A DNA stretch of 41,958 nt from Stenotrophomonas tumulicola (GTDB lineage Bacteria; Pseudomonadota; Gammaproteobacteria; Xanthomonadales; Xanthomonadaceae): contig NZ_JACGXS010000015.1 in the NCBI RefSeq assembly GCF_014117215.1, positions 1 through 41,958 on the forward strand, given 5' to 3'. Below the pieces are notes generated by a model that did not search any database, was not told where the DNA came from, and saw only the letters and a list, made by a program, of their open reading frames with translations. Below, piece after piece: positions 24,204 to 32,371 of this stretch (its first letter is position 1; each line of letters starts with the position of its first letter). The position numbers and the translations under genes were made by a program.

Positions 24204-24258
24204 GTCTATCTCCAGTTCGTGGTGCTACAGCGGGAAAAGAAACGGTTCGGTGCAGGCG

Positions 24259-25896
24259 TCAGTCGATGCGTGCGTACGCCGGCAGGGTCAGGAAGTCATC
24301 CAGCTCATCGGCGCGGCTCAGTTCGGCCAGCAGCGCGATGGCTTCCTCCACGCGGCCACCGCCCGGCAACGCCGCGCGGTCGCCCAGGCGGGCCGGCAGC
24401 TGCGCCAGGGTGTGGTCCAGCAGCGCAGCGTCGATGGCGGTGCCGTCGTCCAGCTGCTGGCCCGGCGTATGCAGCCACTGCCACAGCTGGCTGCGGCTGA
24501 TCTCGGCAGTAGCGGCGTCTTCCATCAGGTTGTGGATCGGCACGCAGCCATTGCCGTCCAGCCACGCCGCCAGGTAGCGCACGCACACTTCCACGTTGCC
24601 TTCGAAACCGCCGCGGGTGATCGAACCCGGCGGCCGCTCGATCAGCTGGTCGCGGTCCACGCGCACGTCCTGGCGCAGCACGTGCTGCTGGTTCGGGCCG
24701 GGCATGTGTTCGTCGAAGATCGCCATCGCCACCGGGATCAGCGCCGGGTGTGCGACCCAGGTGCCATCGTGGCCGGCGCTCACTTCGCGCAGCTTGTCCG
24801 CACGTACCCGCGCCATCGCCTGCTCGTTGGCAGCAGCATCGTGGCCGATCGGGATCTGCGCGGCCATGCCGCCCATCGCATGCGCACCACGGCGGTGGCA
24901 GGTCTGGATCAGCAGCTCCGAATAGGCCTTCAGGAACGGCTGGGTCATGGTCACCTGGCCGCGCTCGGGCAGCACCTTGTCCGCATGGCGGCGGAAGGTT
25001 TTCAGGTACGAGAAGATGTAATCCCAGCGCCCGCAGTTCAGGCCGACGATGCGGTCGCGCAGCGCATGCAGGATCTCGTCCATTTCGAACACGGCCGGCA
25101 GCGTTTCGATCAGCACGGTGACCTTGATCTGCCCGTGCGGCAGGCCGAGCATGCCCTCGATGTGCGACAGCGCGGTCTCCCACAGCGCAGCTTCTTCCAT
25201 GCTCTGCAGCTTGGGCAGGTAGAAGTACGGGCCGCGGTCCCTGGCCTGCAGTGCGCGGGCATTGTGGAAAGCGAACACCGCCGCGTCGAACAGGCCGCCG
25301 GCCAGGCGCTGGCCATCCACCAGCACGTGCTTCTCGTCCAGGTGCCAACCGCGCGGACGCACGATCAGTACCGCCTGCTCCTCGAACGGGCGCAGCGCAT
25401 AGTGCTTGCCCGGCTTGCCGTTGCTGGCCGGTGCGGTGAACTGCAGGTCACCGCGCACCGCCGCCCGCAGCGCCTGCTGGCCGGCCAACAAATTGCGCCA
25501 GGTGGGTGCGGTGGCATCCTCGAAGTCAGCCATGAACACCTTGGCACCCGAGTTCAGCGCATTGATGACCATCTTCGGGTCGGTCGGCCCGGTGATCTCC
25601 ACCCGGCGGTCCTGCAGCGCGGCCGGCACCGGGGCCACCTTCCAGTCATCGGCGCGGATCGGCGCGGTGTCGGTGCGGAAGTCCGGCAGGCCGCCCTGGT
25701 CGAAGAAAGCCTGGCGCTGCACGCGCGCCTTCAGCCGGGCCTGGCGACCGGGTTCCACCGCCCGGTGCAGCGACACCAGCAGGGCCAGCAGCGGTGCCGG
25801 CAACAGCGTGGATTGGCCGGCCAACTGGGTGGTCAGGGAAATTCCAGGGGTGGGCTTGGCGGACGGCGACGGAATGGCAGAAGCAACGGCGGACAT
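24259..25896 (-). CDS. aceB: Malate synthase A
   Basis: A 545-residue enzyme that condenses glyoxylate with acetyl-CoA to malate, the second step of the glyoxylate shunt. The malate synthase A signature is clear in RIVGLNCGRWDYIFSYLKTF, along with DFEDATAPTW and the C-terminal SQLWQWLHTPGQ. The start is set at the ATG 25896 (MSAVAS) because GGAG stands eight bases upstream; a GTG at 25905 lies in that binding site. It is transcribed divergently from a LysR gene and ahead of aceA. Confidence 0.96.
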   Translation of the reverse strand: MSAVASAIPSPSAKPTPGISLTTQLAGQSTLLPAPLLALLVSLHRAVEPGRQARLKARVQRQAFFDQGGLPDFRTDTAPIRADDWKVAPVPAALQDRRVEITGPTDPKMVINALNSGAKVFMADFEDATAPTWRNLLAGQQALRAAVRGDLQFTAPASNGKPGKHYALRPFEEQAVLIVRPRGWHLDEKHVLVDGQRLAGGLFDAAVFAFHNARALQARDRGPYFYLPKLQSMEEAALWETALSHIEGMLGLPHGQIKVTVLIETLPAVFEMDEILHALRDRIVGLNCGRWDYIFSYLKTFRRHADKVLPERGQVTMTQPFLKAYSELLIQTCHRRGAHAMGGMAAQIPIGHDAAANEQAMARVRADKLREVSAGHDGTWVAHPALIPVAMAIFDEHMPGPNQQHVLRQDVRVDRDQLIERPPGSITRGGFEGNVEVCVRYLAAWLDGNGCVPIHNLMEDAATAEISRSQLWQWLHTPGQQLDDGTAIDAALLDHTLAQLPARLGDRAALPGGGRVEEAIALLAELSRADELDDFLTLPAYARID

Positions 25897-25950
25897 CGGG
25901 GACACTCCAGCATCGAGGGACGCCCCTACCGTGCTTCTCCAGCCATGTAT

Positions 25951-25997
25951 TTGACAAAGCAGTTATTGCAATGCGTTGAATAAGATGTGCTTATACT
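25951..25997. promoter_or_regulatory. LysR-type site between aceB and its regulator
   Basis: The 110-base divergent spacer holds ATAAG-N5-CTTAT (25980-25984 and 25990-25994), which includes the T-N11-A signature of LysR binding sites (T25981, A25993). Two AT-rich segments near 25966-25980 may be promoter parts, and TTGACA occurs at 25951-25956, but no ideal -35/-10 pair with 17-base spacing was found in either direction. The site is 12 bases before the LysR start, which fits autoregulation. Confidence 0.55.
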
Positions 25998-26006
25998 CGT
26001 TACATC

Positions 26007-26972
26007 ATGCCCACACGCCCAACGCCAAGTCCCCGTTTTTCCTACAAATCCGACCGGCTGAAGCCGCTGCGCGCATTCTGCCAGACGGTCCGGCTGGGCT
26101 CTGTCTCACGGGCCGCTGAGGCACTTTTCGTCAGCCAACCGGCCATCAGCCAGCAATTGCAGGCGCTGGAACGGGAGCTGGGCGTGGTGTTGTTCGAGCG
26201 CAGCGGGCGCCGCCTGGTGCCCAGCCGCGAGGGCCAGCTGCTGTTCGAAATGGCCCAGTCGCTGGTGGAAGACCTGGACGGGCTGGAGGCGCGCTTCCGC
26301 GACAAGGTGCGGGGACTGGACGCGGGCGAACTGAACATCGCCGCCAACAGTTCCACCATCCTGTACCTGCTGCCGCGCATCGTGGAGCGCTTCCGACAGG
26401 TCCATCCGGACGTGCGCCTGACCCTGCACAACGCCATCAGCGCCGACGGCACCGACCTGCTGCGCGAGGACGCCGCCGACCTGGCGGTGGGATCGATGAC
26501 CGACGTGCCGGCCGACCTGACCTATGCGCCGGCCTACCGCTTCGAGCAGATGCTGATCACCCCGCACGACCACCCGTTGGCGCATGGCCCGCTTGGCCTG
26601 GAAGCGATCTCGCAGCACCCGTTGGTGTTGCCGCCGAAACGGCAGATCACCTACCGGCTGGTGGACCAGGTATTCCAGCGCCACCGGCTGCCGTACACCG
26701 TCGCGCTGGAAGTGGGCGGCTGGGAAGTGATCAAACAGTACGTGGCGATGGGCATGGGCATTTCCATCGTGCCGGCGCTGTGCCTGAACGACGCCGACCC
26801 GGGCAAGCTGGTGGCCCGTTCGATGCGCGAATGGTTCCCGGAGCGCAGCTACGGCGTGATCGTGCGGCGTGGCAAGGTGCTGTCGGCGCAGGCGCGGGCC
26901 TTCGTGGAAATGATCCAGCCAGAACTGTTCTCACCGCGCGAGTACGACCAGAGCGGGCACTCGGAACGCTGA
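26007..26972 (+). CDS. LysR-family regulator, probable controller of aceBA
   Basis: A 321-residue LysR regulator. The winged helix-turn-helix occupies about 18-80 (LKPLRAFCQTVRLGSVSRAAEALFVSQPAISQQLQALE in outline; key run SRAAEALFVSQPAISQQ), followed by the effector domain (about 105-310) of the CysB-like subgroup, with the VAMGMGISIVPALCL segment near its end. It is divergent from aceB with a LysR-type dyad in the spacer, so it most probably senses a metabolite of acetate or fatty-acid use and controls the glyoxylate shunt. The effector is unknown. The start at 26007 is the first ATG; an N-terminal extension of about 15 residues precedes the domain. Confidence 0.9.
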   Translation: MPTRPTPSPRFSYKSDRLKPLRAFCQTVRLGSVSRAAEALFVSQPAISQQLQALERELGVVLFERSGRRLVPSREGQLLFEMAQSLVEDLDGLEARFRDKVRGLDAGELNIAANSSTILYLLPRIVERFRQVHPDVRLTLHNAISADGTDLLREDAADLAVGSMTDVPADLTYAPAYRFEQMLITPHDHPLAHGPLGLEAISQHPLVLPPKRQITYRLVDQVFQRHRLPYTVALEVGGWEVIKQYVAMGMGISIVPALCLNDADPGKLVARSMREWFPERSYGVIVRRGKVLSAQARAFVEMIQPELFSPREYDQSGHSER

Positions 26973-27342
26973 CGCGCCACCGCACCTGGTGGATGACGAG
27001 CGTTGCTCATCACGCGCTTCACGCCGTCTGCCGTATCCCACCCACGTCCGAACAAAACACAGATTTCCTCATGGACCACCGGCGTGCAGCCTGCGCACGA
27101 TGATGTCGCTGGCACACACATGCGTCAGCCGGGATTGGCATCCTGATTGCTTACAGTGGGATAGCTCTGTTGTCGCCCCTTGGGCACGGCGGAGAATGCA
27201 TTGCCTTGCCGGTCATACGGCGGGCGATGCGTGGGGATTCCCAATCCGCCGGTTTTTCCGCTGTAAGCACCGGTATGCCAACCCGCATCGTCCGCCACCC
27301 TGTGCCCGGCACGGGTGGCTCACCCTGCCACGAGGTTGAGCC
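26973..27342. other. Intergenic stretch without recognised content
   Basis: About 370 bases between the LysR gene and a small hypothetical gene. Short open frames here have no family features. I see no SMAG palindrome, no tRNA and no strong hairpin with a U-run. TTGGCA at about 27134 could be part of a promoter for the next gene but lacks a good partner. Confidence 0.5.
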
Positions 27343-27732
27343 ATGTCCCACTATTCCATGAGCAGGCCACGCCTGCACTCGCTGATCGGCGATGCGATGT
27401 ACGACCTTCCCCGCGATTTCGCCATGAAGCTTGAGCGGATGCTGGAAATTTACGGAATGCCCCTGCCCTCGGCAGAGGACACGGTGCATCTGGCACTGGA
27501 ACGGATGAAGCTGGAACAGGCGACCCTGCCTTCCATCCACCGCGATGCCGTAACGTCTGCGTTGCGCATGCTGGTGGGCCTGGGCGCAACGCTGGAAATC
27601 CTGCAGCGCGCGCAGAAGAACCTCATCGAAGGCGCTGATACATGGCTGGGAAGCCCGCATCTGGCCGACGGGCTGCTGCTGGCCAGCCAGGGGCTGGCGC
27701 TGTCGGCCGAGCGTGTGCTGCGAGGTGGGTGA
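27343..27732 (+). CDS. Hypothetical helical protein
   Basis: A 129-residue protein not recognised. It is predicted soluble and largely helical, with an amphipathic stretch LERMLEIYGMPLPSAEDTVHLALERMKLEQ and a C-terminal LADGLLLASQGLALSAERVL. There is no signal peptide, membrane segment or cysteine. A good ribosome site (GAGG seven bases before the ATG) and GC-rich third positions argue that it is real. It stands alone between the glyoxylate regulator and the low-GC toxin remnants. Function unknown. Confidence 0.65.
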   Translation: MSHYSMSRPRLHSLIGDAMYDLPRDFAMKLERMLEIYGMPLPSAEDTVHLALERMKLEQATLPSIHRDAVTSALRMLVGLGATLEILQRAQKNLIEGADTWLGSPHLADGLLLASQGLALSAERVLRGG

Positions 27733-27897
27733 GCGAGCTGCAGGTGGACCCGCATATGCCGGGGCAAATCGGTATCACATCTCATTTCGCGGCATAGCCA
27801 CGACACTCTTCCTTATACGGTTCCCCCGTCGCCTCTTCGTCGGATGGATGCGGCCATACGTCGAAAGGATTCGCTCTCGCTCTGATCTGGCCCATGG

Positions 27898-28254
27898 TTA
27901 CGGCACCTTCAATCCATGAACCAGAGGCTGAAAATTAGTCTTCCAGACATCAAGCTCAAATGGAAAGTCATCCTCATCCAGATTCAATGTCACGATCACG
28001 CCCACCCCGTCGTCATCAACAAAACAGACTTCCGCTGCTTGCCTCCCCATTCGCCTTTCCCTCTTCATCAAAGGCAGGAAGCGCAAGCTTCCCATTCCAC
28101 CATCGTCGAGCGGAATTACCTGCACTCGATCCAACCAGCCAGTCGGCAAATTCAACTGCCCCGCCTTATCAATCAACACAGTTACAAGCCCTTTTTCTTC
28201 AGGATCAAGAAAGCGTCTACATTCATGATCATGGAGTCGTGATTCGTCCGACAT
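27898..28254 (-). CDS. Immunity-like protein behind toxin tip 2
   Basis: A 118-residue acidic cytoplasmic protein not firmly recognised; RRFLDPEEKGLVTVLIDKAG and the final IVTLNLDEDDFPFELDVWKTNFQPL recall the DUF6984 type, named from memory. Its start codon overlaps the last 26 bases of the toxin-tip frame 28229-28483, the tight coupling usual for toxin and immunity genes. The GC content is lower than in neighbouring core genes. It most likely neutralises the toxin domain encoded just upstream, which is now detached from its delivery protein. Confidence 0.65.
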   Translation of the reverse strand: MSDESRLHDHECRRFLDPEEKGLVTVLIDKAGQLNLPTGWLDRVQVIPLDDGGMGSLRFLPLMKRERRMGRQAAEVCFVDDDGVGVIVTLNLDEDDFPFELDVWKTNFQPLVHGLKVP

Positions 28255-28483
28255 TGACAGTCCCGTCCTGAAGCCTATATGCGGTGCAGGTTACATCTCT
28301 TCCACTCACCGTAATAGTCTGATTCAACGGACTTCCGTCCTGAAGTTTTGATGCAGTTGATCGGAGATCCGATATAACCGGTTTTTGCACTGCTTCACGA
28401 TTGAAGTCAGCTGCTTCGACATGCCTGAACGCATCCGATAGCTGGTTATCATTCCTACCAAACCCTACCTCTACCCCATCATT
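28229..28483 (-). pseudogene. Orphan polymorphic-toxin C-terminal fragment (tip 2)
   Basis: About 84 codons from NDGVEVGFGRNDNQL to VNVGRITTP look like the end of a secreted toxin, with no start codon of its own. The minus-strand frame stays open to 28585 (an ATG), but that part is the complement of a different, plus-strand coding remnant, and its translation is of low complexity. The true homology therefore begins at about 28483. The stop overlaps the immunity-like gene start. No delivery domain remains, so it should be silent unless recombined. The toxic activity cannot be named from sequence. Confidence 0.6.
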
Positions 28484-28592
28484 CCTGGCCGACGCGCAGG
28501 ACGCCGGCGGCGCGTGGCTACGACAACACGGCGGCGACAGCCTCGATGCGTTCACCGCTCGCGCCATGCAGGCCTCGCGGCGCATGGCATGA
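28482..28592 (+). pseudogene. 3' remnant of an unidentified gene
   Basis: Thirty-six codons on the plus strand, FLADAQDAGGAWLRQHGG...ASRRMA then TGA, have the high-GC codon use of core genes and look like the C-terminus of a helical protein. The 5' part of the gene is missing; the coding character stops at 28482, exactly where the minus-strand toxin tip begins. It is best read as what was left of a gene cut by a recombination event. Its family is not recognised. Confidence 0.45.
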
Positions 28593-28711
28593 GATCACGA
28601 TTACCACCATCGCATGAGCCAACGCGGGTTCTGAGCGAACGCCACACCTTGTGCGTCATGGGCGGTCAGTAAGTCAACCTGACAACGCCGCTACGCTGGT
28701 ACTACGACGCA

Positions 28712-29071
28712 TCAAACGATGATGTCCATGCTTTTCGAGGTCAGCCTGTAGGACTCGTACTGACCTACATCGCCTCTCAAATGAAGTGATGCCCCCCTGT
28801 TGAAGCAAATAACCATATTGCCACTCACCCGCTTAAATTCGGCTGATTCCACCTCATCACCAATAACACTCATAAGCGAAGAAGCCGCGACGGGAAAAGA
28901 ACTGACACTCTCAATAAACCCATCCGAGCCGTGCAATTCATATCCACTCTCTATCTGAAGAGTCAGCTCGCCAGAGAAATACAGGCTCACTTGATATTCG
29001 GCGTAGCAAATACTCTCGATGGTTCTGCCCACGAGAATGGAGGAATCAAAATCTTTAGGTAATGGATGCAT
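28712..29071 (-). CDS. Immunity-like protein behind toxin tip 1
   Basis: A 119-residue protein of beta-rich look (VSLYFSGELTLQIESGYELHG, SGNMVICFNRGASLHLRGD), recalling the DUF6188 type, an identification from memory. It starts three bases after the stop of the toxin-bearing frame 29075-29575. By hand count two sampled 60-base lines here (28801-28920) are 45% GC, against about 67-70% in core genes, so it was probably acquired with its toxin. It is the likely immunity protein for tip 1. Confidence 0.65.
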   Translation of the reverse strand: MHPLPKDFDSSILVGRTIESICYAEYQVSLYFSGELTLQIESGYELHGSDGFIESVSSFPVAASSLMSVIGDEVESAEFKRVSGNMVICFNRGASLHLRGDVGQYESYRLTSKSMDIIV

Positions 29072-29074
29072 ATA

Positions 29075-29575
29075 TCAAGTCTCTGGCGGCTTAGGAGGCA
29101 ACAGGACATGGGTCTCATGCTGCGGGCCAGGCTTCATCGTTGAGGGGTTAATTCCTTGATGTCCACCTTGTGGCATCGGCTTTTCCAGCCTCCAATACCC
29201 ATTAGGGTACTGCTGAGTCGGGGGCATAACGCGAACCCTCATTCCCTCTGGAACATTTTGAGGGGGATTCAACTTCACCGGCAAGGCGTTGGTGCCGGGA
29301 ATGTCGATGTCGATCTGTTCGAAGGCAACGCTCTGGTCGAATATATTGACCGCATCGCCAAACAGGTCCGACGTCAGCGCGCCCACCTGTTCGGCCGTGC
29401 GCAGGCGCTTGTCATATTCCTGATAAGGCTGCATCGCTTGGCCGCTGGCCACCCCGATGCCGCTGCCAGCCAGCACGTGACCAATGCCACGCGCCCAAAT
29501 CCCCTGGCCGCGACATGGCGGCCCGACATCCTGTCCAGCATCCTTGCTATCCCCTGTTGATGGCTGGCCGAACAT
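29075..29575 (-). pseudogene. Rhs/YD-repeat toxin remnant: N-terminal region fused to toxin tip 1
   Basis: A 166-codon frame. Residues about 28-100 ([12 protein letters not shown], then [19 protein letters not shown] and [10 protein letters not shown]) resemble the signal region and the segment before the core of Xanthomonadaceae YD-repeat (Rhs-like) proteins. The frame then passes directly to a C-terminal tip ([12 protein letters not shown] to [14 protein letters not shown]). The thousand-odd residues of YD-repeat core expected between them are absent. The first 27 codons look like out-of-frame material. It is therefore a toxin gene with a large internal deletion, followed by its immunity-like gene three bases on. 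Whether any product is made is unknown. Confidence 0.6.
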
Positions 29576-29654
29576 TCACCATATGTCCATCCCAGTCAAG
29601 TGGACTGCGGGACTAGATCCTTCCTTATGCACCGTCCTTCCCTACAATCCATCC

Positions 29655-30566
29655 ATGTCCGTCGAGCTCCGCCATCTCCGTTACTTCCTCGCCGTAGCTG
29701 ACACGCTGCACTTCGGCCAGGCCGCCGAGCGGCTGGGCATGTCGCAACCGCCGCTCAGCCAGCAGATCCGCCAGCTCGAATACCTGATTGGCGCGCAGTT
29801 GTTCGTGCGCAGCCACCGTCGCGTGCAGCTCACCGAGGCCGGCGCGCTGCTGCAGCAGAAGGCGCGCGCGATCCTGCAACAGGTGGATGTGACGGTGGAC
29901 GAAGTGCAGCGCGTACAGCGCGGGGAAATTGGCGAGCTGCACATCGGGCTGACCCGCGCCACGCCGCTGGTGCCGCAGATTCCACGGGCGATTTTCGGTT
30001 ACCGCGAACGCTTCCCGCAGGTACGGCTGCAGCTGCGCGAGATGAATACCCTGCAGCAGATCGATGCGTTGCTGGAGAACGCGCTGGACGTGGGCATCAT
30101 CCGCAAGCGCGTGCTGCCGCCAGAGCTGGTGGCGCATAGCCTGTTCACCGATCCGCTTGCACTGGTGCTGCATCGCGATCACCCCGCGCTGCGCGGACGC
30201 GATCCTGCGACTACCGTGCTGGCGCTGAAACAGTTCGCGCATGGGCCCTTCGTGGGGTTCCACCGCAGCGTCGGTGCAGGCATCCACGACCAGATGATTG
30301 CGTTGTGTGCAGCGGCGGGGTTTACCCCGCGCATCGTGCAGGAAGCCGGCGAGGCGTCGACCCTGATCAGCCTGGCAGCGGCCGGGCTGGGCGCGGCCAT
30401 CCTGCCCTCGTCGTGTAGCCACATACAGATCGAGGGCGCATGCTTCGTCGCGCTGGCTGACCGTGGCGCGCATTCCGAAGTGCAACTGGCATGGCGACGG
30501 GAAGGCGTGACGCCGTTGATCCGGAACTTCACTGCGTTGCTGCAGGCGGAATTTGCTCGGCCTTGA
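29655..30566 (+). CDS. LysR-family regulator
   Basis: A 303-residue LysR regulator of the BenM/CatM-like subgroup: winged helix at about 1-60 (RHLRYFLAVADTLHFGQAAERLGMSQPPLSQQ in outline; key run FGQAAERLGMSQPPLSQQ), effector domain about 90-295 with EAGEASTLISLAAAGLGAAILP. The start ATG at 29655 (MSVELRHL) is standard. Its upstream side borders the toxin remnants, so no divergent target gene is left there; it converges with an MFS gene across a 126-bp tandem repeat. The target and the effector are unknown. The gene is intact with core codon use. Confidence 0.9.
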   Translation: MSVELRHLRYFLAVADTLHFGQAAERLGMSQPPLSQQIRQLEYLIGAQLFVRSHRRVQLTEAGALLQQKARAILQQVDVTVDEVQRVQRGEIGELHIGLTRATPLVPQIPRAIFGYRERFPQVRLQLREMNTLQQIDALLENALDVGIIRKRVLPPELVAHSLFTDPLALVLHRDHPALRGRDPATTVLALKQFAHGPFVGFHRSVGAGIHDQMIALCAAAGFTPRIVQEAGEASTLISLAAAGLGAAILPSSCSHIQIEGACFVALADRGAHSEVQLAWRREGVTPLIRNFTALLQAEFARP

Positions 30567-30571
30567 ACATC

Positions 30572-30949
30572 GATGGCGGCCGCTGGCGCGAGCATTTGTA
30601 GCGCCGGGCCATGCCCGGCGGATGTACCGGTGCCGCTGCGCTCGCCGAGCATGGCTCGGCGCTACTGAGATTCCCAGCATGGCTCGGCGCCGCTGATGAT
30701 GGCAGCCGCCGGCGCGAGCACTGGTAGCGCCGGGCCATGCCCGGCGGATGTACCGGTGCCGCTGCGCTCGCCGAGCATGGCTCGGCGCTACTGAGATTCC
30801 CAGCATGGCTCGGCGCCGCTGATGATGGCAGCCGCCGGCGCGAGCACTGGTAGCGCCGGGCCATGCCCGGCGGATGTGCCGGTGCCGCTGCGCTCGCCGA
30901 GCATGGCTCGGCGCTACTGAGATTCCGGGCGTGGCTCGGCGCTACGCCA
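30572..30949. repeat. Threefold 126-bp tandem repeat containing SMAG palindromes
   Basis: Three copies of a 126-bp unit begin at 30572, 30698 and 30824. Each holds an inverted pair of SMAG palindromes: one reading GTAGCGCCGGGCCATGCC and one reading GCCGAGCATGGCTCGGC before CTAC, plus a shorter third piece ending in CGGCGCCGCT. Copies 1 and 2 differ at only a few bases; copy 3 diverges at its end, where it overlaps the last 12 codons of the MFS gene. The block fills the space between two convergent genes and could be read as a strong RNA structure from both sides. Confidence 0.9.
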
Positions 30950-32185
30950 CAGGCTCCAGGCGATGCCGGCGCCGACCAGCGTCAACATGCCGGTGAAAAG
31001 GCATACGCCCAGCCAGTCCCATGCGGTGTAGGCAAGGCCACCGATGGCACCCAGCACGCTGGAGCCCAGGTAGTACGCGAACAGATAGAGCGCGGAGGCT
31101 TCGGCGCGAATCGATCCGGCACGGCTGCCGACCCAACTGCTGGCCACCGAATGCCCACCGAAGAAGCCGAACGTCACCAGCGCGATGCCGATCGCCATCG
31201 TCCACAGCCACGGCATCGCCAACAACACGATGCCTGCCACGATCAGCGCGTAACAGATCGACAGCACGCGACCACGGCCATGGCGGATCGCCTGCTGGCC
31301 CATCCATGCGGAGCTGAAGGTGCCCACCAGATACACGCTGAAGATCAGCCCGACCACGGTCTGGCTGAGCCGGTACGGGGGTGCCAGCAGGTGGTAGCCG
31401 AGATAGTTGTAAAGGGTGACGAACACGCCCATCAGCAGGAAGGCGGTGGCGAACAGCCACGGCAGGCCAGGATCTGCGAACAACTGGCGCCAGCGCGAAG
31501 GCAGTTGGCGCAGGCCGCCGCGACGGCTCTGGAAATGACGCGACGGTGGCAGCTGTATCCATAGCAGCAGGGTGCTAGCGACGGCGATGATCGATACCAC
31601 ACCGATGCCCCAGCGCCACCCCCAATGGTCGGCGACGATGCCGGCGATCAACCGCCCGCTCATGCCACCCACTGCGTTGCCGCCGATGTACAGGCCCATC
31701 GCCAGGCCCATCGCGCGGCTGTCCATTTCCTCTACCAGATAGGTCATGGCCACCGCAGGCACACCGCTCAAGGCAATGCCCAGCAGCGCGCGCAGCACCA
31801 ACAGGGTGGTCCAGTCGCTGACCAGCGCACTGGCGGCTGACAGCACGGTGGATGCCAGCAGCGCGGTAATCATCACGTTGCGGCGACCGACGCGGTCGGA
31901 GACCAATCCGGCCAGCAGCATCATCACCGCCAGCAGGCCGGTGCTGAGCGACAGCGCCAACGCGCTGTTGGCGGCGGACACGCCGAAGTGGCGGCTGAAT
32001 TCCGGCAGCAGCGGCTGCACCGTATACAGCAGCCCGAAGGTGGAGAAACCGGCCAGGAACAAGGCCACGGCGGTGCGTCGGAATGCCGGGGTGCCCTGTT
32101 CGATATGGGTTGCTGGTGCTGCGGCTGGCGCTGCCTGGCCGGAGGGAATGCGGCGCTCGATGGCGGCCGCGGTATCGCCGTTCAT
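30914..32185 (-). CDS. MFS efflux transporter (YnfM-like)
   Basis: A 423-residue inner-membrane protein with twelve predicted helices of the major facilitator superfamily. The loop 2-3 signature GLVSDRVGRRNVMI is present, and the second half carries HGRGRVLSICYALIV. The N-terminal 30 residues are soluble and Ala-rich. It resembles YnfM/AraJ-type exporters of small molecules, but the substrate is not predictable. Its C-terminal residues SAEPRPESQ and the stop codon are encoded by the third copy of a tandem palindromic repeat, so the original end of the gene may have been replaced by repeat sequence. Confidence 0.9.
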   Translation of the reverse strand: MNGDTAAAIERRIPSGQAAPAAAPATHIEQGTPAFRRTAVALFLAGFSTFGLLYTVQPLLPEFSRHFGVSAANSALALSLSTGLLAVMMLLAGLVSDRVGRRNVMITALLASTVLSAASALVSDWTTLLVLRALLGIALSGVPAVAMTYLVEEMDSRAMGLAMGLYIGGNAVGGMSGRLIAGIVADHWGWRWGIGVVSIIAVASTLLLWIQLPPSRHFQSRRGGLRQLPSRWRQLFADPGLPWLFATAFLLMGVFVTLYNYLGYHLLAPPYRLSQTVVGLIFSVYLVGTFSSAWMGQQAIRHGRGRVLSICYALIVAGIVLLAMPWLWTMAIGIALVTFGFFGGHSVASSWVGSRAGSIRAEASALYLFAYYLGSSVLGAIGGLAYTAWDWLGVCLFTGMLTLVGAGIAWSLWRSAEPRPESQ

Positions 32186-32313
32186 GGGATCGTTGCGGCC
32201 GTGGGGGTGGCCGGGGGTGTGGGGACGGGGCTAGGTTAGACCCGGTTATCAAGTCGATCCATAACCTGTTGGCTACGGATTGATATGTTCTGCGACCTGG
32301 TTGAAATGGGTCT

Positions 32314-32337
32314 GTGACGGGCATGGCCCGTCACTAC
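32314..32337. repeat. SMAG-like palindrome between MFS and lepB-like genes
   Basis: GTGACGGGCATGGCCCGTCAC followed by TAC is a perfect 21-base palindrome with the family's GCATGG-type centre. It lies between the start of the MFS gene and the end of the signal peptidase gene and is followed by degenerate partial copies up to about 32370. It may end the signal peptidase transcript. Confidence 0.65.
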
Positions 32338-32371
32338 CGGATATGGCCCGCCATACCGGGCATCGCCGGGG

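Noticed and set aside
28484..28585. N-terminal 34 codons of the minus-strand frame ending at 28229
   Set aside because: This part is the complement of a plus-strand coding remnant with core codon use; the minus translation is low-complexity, so the ATG at 28585 is not taken as a gene start.
30572..30949. Tandem repeat considered as a CRISPR array
   Set aside because: The units are identical throughout with no variable spacers, the period is 126 bases and the content is SMAG palindromes; no cas genes are near.
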